NCBI GenBank assembly: GCA_037043015.1
Contig: CM073321.1
Location: 43,048,420-43,112,419 of the forward strand
DNA: 64,000 nt
Direction of reading: 5' to 3'
Source of the DNA: Bryum argenteum
Lineage: Eukaryota; Streptophyta; Bryopsida; Bryales; Bryaceae
In this document: one piece after another, positions 57,258 through 64,000 of the stretch
Numbering within the stretch: position 1 is the first letter of the stretch
How the letters are laid out: each line of letters opens with the position of its first letter
The notes under the pieces: model-generated
Databases searched by the model: none
Told to the model about the DNA's origin: nothing
Seen by the model: only the letters and a program-made list of their open reading frames with translations
Made by a program: the position numbers and the translations under genes

Positions 57258-58549
57258 TTGAACGACGTTCACCCCTGTGGACGGCTCAATAGGACTGACG
57301 ATGAAACTGACGATGTAAATCTCACTGAAGTATTCATTGGAGGATTATATCCTCCTGAATTTAGAATTGCAATGAAAGAAAAGAGTCCACAAGATTTAGC
57401 AACTGCATTGAGATATGCAAAGGCCTATGAAGAGAATAGGTAGTTGACAATGATAGATTCAACTATTTATCTTTCAGCAACATATTCCCAAAACCAGTTG
57501 TAGAAACCTAATGTTCTACAACAAGTACCTTATTATCGACCAATGCAACCATAGGTTCCCCTAAATCTAGTACCTCAACAATTTGTTGCACCAATTCCTG
57601 TCAAACCATATGTTCAACCAGATCAAAATTTTGGAAGTGAACAACAAAAAAATGATCACTTGCAAGATAAACTTACCAAATTAACCAACACCATGTACGA
57701 GTTAAGAATTCAGGTTAGAAATGCACCTACAAAACGTCAAAAACCAACCAACACCAAGATAAATGTCTAGTGTGCAAATTGTAAAGGTCATGGACATATG
57801 GTTACTAAATGCCCCTCTCCTCCGCAACAAGGACCTAAGTGTTCTTATTGTGGTGGAAGTCATGATATCACTAAGTGTTGGAATTGACAAAGTGTCTAAC
57901 AAGTTGAAGCTAACAGTAATCTTCATTCGTCGATTCAGAGGGGACTACCTAACCCTAACAAAAGACCTTTCACAAGACCTAGAGTAAATCCACCATATCG
58001 AGCAAATGATAATCGTCCTAGATGGAACTATACATACAATGCTCCCCGAGTTTGGAATGGTCCGCCGAGTAATCCAAATACTCAACATTATGGTCAGCCT
58101 GAGAGAGGTAAACACATAGTATGCTTCAGATGTGGGGATTTAGGGCATTATGCAAATGAATGCTCCAATCCTTGAAAACGAGAGGATTATATACCCACTT
58201 GTAGTAGATGTTGCCAAGTAGGCCATTTACCAGAAGATTGTACTGCTCCAGCTAGGAAATTTAATCCCACTGAAAGGAATTACCCACAGACTAAACAATT
58301 TTGGTCCCTAGACCAGGATAATTCTCGTGCTTCAAACCATATTTCACATAGTATACCACAAAGGCAATTTTATCCAGACACTGTCTTTGTAACTACCAGA
58401 GCACAGAAAGCTAAGATGAATAAAAAAGAAAGTGAATCACAAGGTGGTACTCAAAGTGAAAACGAATACCCATATTTTTTAAATCAAAAACTTCCAGAAA
58501 TAGAATCAGGGAAAACTTGTGAAAATCAGTACAACCCAATAAAGAAATA
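57258..58549 (+). pseudogene. gag of the decayed gypsy element with zinc knuckles
   Basis: GGLYPPEFRIAMKEKSPQDL is typical of the gag core end. Then come a Pro/Gln-rich linker, CANCKGHGHMVTKCP and CSYCGGSHDITKCW at about 57774-57885, CFRCGDLGHYANEC at about 58122-58163, and CSRCCQVGHLPEDC at about 58202-58243. These C-x2-C-x4-H-x4-C knuckles bind RNA. Stops at several places (for example after EENR and CSNP) and one frame change split the protein. Confidence 0.85.
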
Positions 58550-58829
58550 ACATGGAAAAAAGACAAGAAAGAGCTAGAGAGCAAATTCCTAACAAAAATC
58601 ACCAGCCAAATTTGTAAGTTGATACCCCAATGGATGTACTACGAACATTGATTTCACAACCGTTACCAAGTTTTGATCAAATACTCGCTAAAAGAGCCAA
58701 TGCTAAAGCAAACTCTCAACATCCACCAAAACGGATGATAAAGTTAGCTGATGGAATGAAATCTTATAATTTGTTAGCAAATTTTGACACTATCCATCCT
58801 CAAATCACTATGAAATAGTTATTAGCAAT

Positions 58830-59336
58830 ATCACCAAAATGCAAGAGTAATCTGAGTACCTTGTTGCTTAGGAAGACAGTTAAACCCGCAAGTATTAACC
58901 AAATATCTATAGATCCCGGAGCCCCTATAGTTCATGTCATGATAGATGGATCTTTGATTCATGGAGTCCGAATCGATAATGGCTCCGGTGTCAATCTTAT
59001 GACAGTCGAAGTAATGGAACAATTGGGATTAAAATCAATGAATCCAACTCCCATTATTTTAAGAATGGCCGATCAAAGAAGAGTAAAACCTTAAGGCATA
59101 TTGATGCAGATTGTAACAACCATAGGAGGAATAGATTACAGAATCGATTATATAGTATTCAAACTTACTGAATTTATTCCATCTTATCCCATTTTATTGG
59201 AAAGACCATGGTTATATTGTGCAAAAGCTGAAGAAGATTGGGGAAAAGGAATTTTAACAATTGGTAAAACCGAATTACCCTACCCCTTTACCCAACAGTC
59301 TATCATGGACAAATCCAAGAAGAGACTACTGGTGTA
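58830..59336 (+). pseudogene. Protease of the decayed gypsy element
   Basis: GVRIDNGSGVNLMTVEVMEQ carries the active-site D-x-G-S-G-V-N, with Asn after the Asp. ILRMADQRRVKP is followed by a stop near 59093. The frame then continues with YPILLERPWLYCAKAEE, the L-x-R-P-W-L box. Two pieces are in the same frame, separated by one stop. Confidence 0.85.
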
Positions 59337-59699
59337 ACATCTGAATTGAGACATATAGTGACCCTAATGAGGAAGAACAACAAACCCAAGAAGTTACCAA
59401 AGAAATACCTTATAAAAACATAGGTTTTGGGAATATTTTACACCCTTAATAAATGTAGAAGATTCGATGATGCAATACTTGCATGGGAGAATTCTAAGGT
59501 ATTAAACATAGACATTGACAATAAGTCTCTATTGGAATTCGAATTAAATTCTCACCATGGAGAAGTAGAAGAGTTGTTAGTCTATAGTAATAACCTCACA
59601 TTGAAAAAGAAAATGTTTAGGGATTCTTTGAAAACACCTTTACAAGATCTAAACTTAGAAACAAACAAAAATTAAAAAACTAATAAAGATTATGATAAA

Positions 59700-60333
59700 A
59701 TAACAAAAGAAGAATTCAATTATTTCAATAAATTCTTTTTAAAACATCGAAGTTTGTTTGCTTGGAGTTATGAAGATTTGAAAGGAGTTCCTCTTGAAAT
59801 CTCTGAACATAAAATTGGTTTAGAACCCAATGCAGAACCAGTCAGACAAAGACAATATCGAATGAATCCCAAATACTCGCTTATGGTAAAAGAAGAAATT
59901 GATAAACTCTTAGCATCCACATTCATATATGAAATACCATATAGTGAATAAGTATCTCCTATAGTCATAGTACCAAGGTCACGATAGACCAATATATTTT
60001 GCAAGCAGACAATTGGCTGCTGCAGAAAGGAATTACACTGTAACAGAAAGAGAGGCTTAAGGCATGTTGTTTTCTTTACAAAAGTTTAGACACTATTTTT
60101 TAGGATCTAAGTTTTCTTTTCATGTTGATCATGATGCATTGAAATACATGATAAATAAACCCCAATTGAGCAAAAGAATAGCAAGATGGGTCTTGCTACT
60201 TCAAGAATTTAATTTTACAATTCATGTAAGACCTAAGAAAACCCATGCTAACGCCGATCATCTCTCTCGTATTAACGATGAAGAGTGTAGTGAACCTATT
60301 AACAATAATTTTCCTAATGCCAATTTATTTTAA
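59700..60333 (+). pseudogene. Reverse transcriptase start and RNase H of the decayed gypsy element
   Basis: FAWSYEDLKGVPLEISEHKI and RQYRMNPKYSLMVKEEIDKL are the RT entry. After a stop at about 59949 the palm and thumb are missing, and the frame resumes near 60064 with RHYFLGSKFSFHVDHDALKY (RNase H, catalytic Asp context) and HANADHLSR. The deletion removes the polymerase active site. Confidence 0.85.
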
Positions 60334-60495
60334 GTTGACATCATTCCTGTAGAATATGCTGACATTATTCATTTCCTATCTACAGGACAATTTCCTTTAG
60401 AATATACTAAAGAAATAAAAGAAAAGTTAGTTTATAAAGCGGGACCTTATACATTGATCAATGAGGTCTTGTATAAGAAGTGAAAAGATGAAATC

Positions 60496-61440
60496 TTGAG
60501 AAGATGCATCAATCCGAGCGAAGTGTCACCTACTCTTGAAGGATGTCATAGTGAAGTGTGTGGAGGACAGTTTGCACAATTAGTTAGAGCTCAAAAAGCG
60601 TTGCAGTCAGGCAATTGGTGGCCTACCATGTTTGCTGATGCAGTAAAATTTGCAAAGAAATGTGATCCTTGTCAAAGAGTAGGGAAACCCACCGCAACAT
60701 CATCTATGCATTTAACATCCATCTTAGCTCAACTACCTCTTGAGAAATGGGGAATAGTTTTTTTTGGACCTATTAAACGACCAAGTAGACATGGGCAGAA
60801 AAGATACATATTAGTCGCTACAAATTATGTAACTAAATGGGCTGAAGCAATTGCAACTAGAACAAACGATGCAAACATGGCTGCTAAGTTTTTTTATGAA
60901 AATATAATTACCAGATTTGGTTGTCCTAAAGAACTTGTTAGTGATAGGGGAACACATTTTCTAAATGAAACAATTGCAATATTAGCTGAAAAATATTTTA
61001 TTAAACACAAATTGACTAGTCCTTAGCATCCTAGAGCGAATGGTTAAACAGAAAAGACTAACGGAATTTTATGTAAAATTATTACCAAAACTGTTCAAGG
61101 TTCAAATATTGATTGAGATACTAGAGTCCTTGATGCTTTATGGGCTTACATGACAACTTATAAAGTCACAACTAAACATACACCATGATTCCATTTAGTA
61201 TATGGTCAAGAAGCTATCCTACTAGTTGCATTAGAAATTCAATCGTTAAGAATAGCCATGAAACATACACTTGGAAATGAGGAATCTTTAAAAGAAAGAT
61301 ATTCTGTGTTAGAAAAACTAGATGAAACGAGAAGACAAGCCTATTTAAATACATGGGCAATACGAAATTGGAGAAAAGTTATTATTGCAGCAAATTAAAA
61401 CCTAAGAAATTAGAACCTAACGATTTGGTATTGTTGTATG
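60496..61440 (+). pseudogene. Integrase of the decayed gypsy element
   Basis: The zinc domain shows H-S-E-V-C-G-G-Q and CDPCQRVGKP. The core has YVTKWAEAIATRTNDA (first Asp replaced by the Asn-Tyr context) and LVSDRGTHFLNETIAI (second Asp). After stops at 61024-61026 and 61045-61047 comes the Glu context T-E-K-T-N-G. A TGA at 61114-61116 replaces an expected Trp codon. The C-terminal domain follows in pieces to about 61440. Confidence 0.85.
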
Positions 61441-61640
61441 ATGGCCGATTACAATAGTTTCGTGGAAAATTCCGAATTAGATGGTTTGGACCATACAAAG
61501 TCCTTAAATCCTACTCGGATGGATCTGTTGAATTGTAAGATTTTGAAGGAATAGTTCATAATACACGACACAATGGCTAATGCCTTAAACCTTACATAAC
61601 TTGAGGACAAGTTATGGATTAGTAGGGGGCGGGGTAAAAA

Positions 61641-62623
61641 CATCAAAATTAATAATTAAATAAAATTAATTAAATGATATGATTAATTAATTAAAACTAC
61701 ATAAAAATATGTTTAACGATATATGTAAATTAGTCTAATGCATGTAGCAAGAGCATCTTTCTACAAAGAGTTCATTACTGAGAGTATTGCATAAAAAAAG
61801 CGTTGGATTGATTGTCAAAAGTTAATTCATGCAGTCACAGAGCAATCAGAAAAGACAGCAAAAGAAAGCATACATTCATTGTTGAGATGAGATGAAGAGC
61901 AAAGAGTTCACAAGCATCCAAATGCAAGTCATTAACTAACACAATCTATTTACGGAAATCATTGGATTGCATATTATTATTCATTGAATTAACACAACCT
62001 ATGTTGATAAACTAAAATGCAGAAAATTAGAAAAATTCTAGGTAAGAAAAGAAAAATAAGAGAGAACATGATAAATTCTGAGGGTGCTTATATTTGTATT
62101 ACTTCTTAAAAGTTAAAGTAACCAAATAAAATAAATGCCGAGTGAAATCTTTAAATTACAAAGAAAACAAAAAAAAAGAAAAAAAAAGAAAAAAAAGAAG
62201 TTTTATTCCCTTGTCAATATTATTTTGATAAGTTCAACTTAAAAGCATGATAAAAAGAAATAAAAATAAGAACAATAGAAATCAAAAAGATAAGTTGAAC
62301 AAGTCTATAAGTCAAAACATCATAAAAAAGATCAAAATCAATAACAATAAGAGAAAACACTCATGCATGAAAGCAAAAACATGATAAACAAGAATTTCTT
62401 AAGAGTTGATTAAATAAGTTTGGAGTATAAAATTATACCGAGGGAAGTGCATATTTTGATGAAACTTGTCTATCTCTTGAAACAGTTAGCTCAGTAGATG
62501 ATTCATAAGGCATATTTTCCTACTGCATCCTTCGAACATATCATGCAGATTTCTGGTCAGAATGCATAAATAATTTTTCTGAAAAGAATCATATTCATAT
62601 GCATATATTGCATAAAAGATAAC

Positions 62624-62655
<32 letters not shown>

Positions 62656-62974
62656 AAAGTTGAGCGATAAAGTTATGAATACTAGAGATCAAAAAAAGCC
62701 CTTGAAATGAGAGATAAACAATGAATGATAGCCGTGAGTATTGAGAGAAAAGTAAAAATCAAAGTTTTGTGAGCAGTAAGTACTAATTGACTGAAAATAA
62801 GGAAAAGAATAAGAAAAAGAAAACTTATGGAGAGAAATTATTTAGAGAAAATGAGCATAACTGTAAGAAGGAGAGTTTGCCAAGTACACATTCAAAGTAA
62901 GGATCTTGAAGCCAAATTGGAAGGACAAGAAAGTTAGTAGATTTGGGCAGATTTAAAAAGATGAAACAAAAAGT
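61641..62974. other. A-rich region with simple repeats, no gene seen
   Basis: AATTAATTAA-type sequence lies at 61650-61700, A/G-rich microsatellites (AAAAAG)n at about 62160-62200, and a poly-A run at about 62620-62650. It could include the 3' LTR of the gypsy element, but no repeat partner was recognised. Confidence 0.5.
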
Positions 62975-63556
62975 TTGAGCATACAATTTAGTCAAAAGTC
63001 TTGTAACGAAAATAAAATTCAAGTAACAAGTGTGTGGACATGGTCATTTCAATATAGATCAATGTTGAAAAGAACAATTAGGCAGTTCCAATTAGAGGTA
63101 GAGACCATTTTGCCCATCGAGATTGAAATCCCCTCTCTACGAATTGCAATCGAGGCTAGACTTCCAATTTCGGATTCTATCCACGATCAAGTTCTCATAC
63201 TTGTAGTGTTAAGTGAAACCCAGCGCCTAAGTGCCCAACACATTGAGACCATGGCCCAGCGCCGCAAGGTGGCTTTTGACAAGGTTCATAAAAAGCGGGT
63301 TTTGAGCCGGAGAAACTTGGTCATGCTCCAAGATGCCACTAAATTGGAATTTCCGGGCAAGTTTGACGTCATATGGCTAGGACTATTTCAGGTGTTGGAT
63401 GTCCGACCAAACAACATGGTTCAATTAGCCACGTTAGATGGTGCCCCTTTTCCCTCACGCACCAACAGTATTTCAGTTATTTTCAGCAAATATGTGAGAT
63501 ACAAAGAAGAGGCCCCTGCCAAATTCAAACTGGACATGATGGACTTCATGATTTAA
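62975..63556 (+). pseudogene. Integrase C-terminal fragment of another gypsy element
   Basis: The frame holds ILPIEIEIPSLRIAIEARLP, then RLSAQHIETMAQRRKVAFDK, then VMLQDATKLEFPGKFDVIWL. This is the usual end of a plant gypsy integrase (the GPY/F-like module), ending in a short tail with a stop at 63556. The integrase core is not found upstream, so only the 3' end of pol survives. It is a different element from the one at 57-61 kb, because its sequence overlaps the same domain with clear divergence. Confidence 0.85.
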
Positions 63557-64000
63557 GCGCTCTAAGATGCGATATCAATCAAAGAGACTGATAAGCGTGG
63601 ATTTACGGAGTGGTTGGACCTTAGACTAAATGAAGCTCTATGGAACTCGGTTAATATATTGAAGAAGTACCAGAAAAAGGATCGAGCGGATGATGTGGAG
63701 TTTGTGGATGTGGTATTGAGGGGGCAGTGTTTTTAACAGTCGATGAGGGTGTTTCCCATTAATCAAAACCGGCGCGGCTCCGTAATATAGTGGAACTCGG
63801 AAGACGGAAGGTTACGGAAACGCTCGCGCATGAATAATTTGATAGTAATTCTTGAGACGGCCTGTATCATCAAAATTGAGAAGAAGAGACTAAGAGGTGG
63901 TTACATAAGAGGGGTTTCGGCCATTGAAGAGTACTGGAAATTTGCAGCAAAGACTCCCAGCAATGCAGTAACACGACCAAACTTGGCCAAAGTGGAGCAT
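63557..64000 (+). other. Possible coding remnant at the window edge
   Basis: A plus-strand frame from about 63565 reads GFTEWLDLRLNEALWNSVNI and then stops near 63736. A second stretch after 63850 also looks coding-like, but no domain is recognised. It may be the 3' region of the same gypsy element or a neighbouring gene cut by the window end. Confidence 0.25.

Larger units (their letters stand above)
57258..61640 (+). mobile_element. Decayed Ty3/gypsy retrotransposon (gag-pol body, LTRs not delimited)
   Basis: Order on the plus strand: gag end, three zinc knuckles, protease, reverse transcriptase start, RNase H, integrase and a G-rich polypurine tract (GTAGGGGGCGGGGT, about 61621-61634). 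The order RT-RNaseH-INT defines Ty3/gypsy, and no chromodomain is seen. There are more than ten in-frame stops, and the RT palm between about 59950 and 60060 is deleted. LTRs could not be found on either side with certainty. Confidence 0.9.

Overview
The window is nuclear DNA of a land plant or close relative. The evidence is spliced genes with GT..AG introns, a LUC7-like spliceosome gene, Ty3/gypsy retrotransposons, a MULE with a SWIM finger, a hAT element and a Stowaway-type MITE. The species cannot be read from sequence alone. Two decayed transposase families (a DUF7869-like one, and an unnamed one with a D-F-x-E-N-Y type motif) are, as far as I recall, commoner in non-seed plants and algae than in flowering plants, so a non-seed plant is my tentative guess. 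The Stowaway-type ends are best known from flowering plants and pull the other way.

Layout. 0.1-5.6 kb: two minus-strand spliced gene models. One encodes a ParB/sulfiredoxin-fold-like protein. The other seems to carry a 2.3-kb palindrome-bearing tandem array inside its intron. 5.7-6.3 kb: a G-run repeat. 6.6-7.5 kb: an acidic/basic ORF with one stop. 7.9-15.2 kb: a MULE transposase gene whose exons can be followed to the base, including a 21-nt microexon. It is broken by one nonsense codon and by a nested chromovirus with 5-bp target duplications. 15.7-19.2 kb: a truncated gypsy element on the minus strand with one LTR. 20.0-23.6 kb: a broken hAT transposase bracketed by GC-rich dyad repeats. 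23.7-24.3 kb: the MITE. 24.4-25.0 kb: a 20-bp palindromic minisatellite abutting two exons of an RBBP5/RBL-like WD40 gene that carries a stop. 27.8-31.0 kb: the D-F-x-E-N-Y transposase. 35.5-38.25 kb: LUC7-like, the only convincingly intact host gene (7 exons, 370 codons). 38.3-44.6 kb: AT-rich, no gene seen. 45.7-48.3 kb: the DUF7869-like transposase. 49.1-49.5 kb: AGCTC/GAGCT dyad repeats. 50.2-54.5 kb: inverted and tandem copies of a roughly 0.82-kb satellite-like unit around a PHD/ADD-like zinc-finger ORF. 57.2-61.6 kb: a heavily mutated gypsy element. 63.0-63.6 kb: an integrase C-terminal fragment of another.

Most of the window is a mobile-element graveyard around one active-looking gene. 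Two things deserve a second look. One is the ParB-like eukaryotic gene. The other is the repeated appearance of short tandem arrays whose unit is itself a near-perfect palindrome: five unrelated arrays, one of them bracketing the hAT transposase on both sides.
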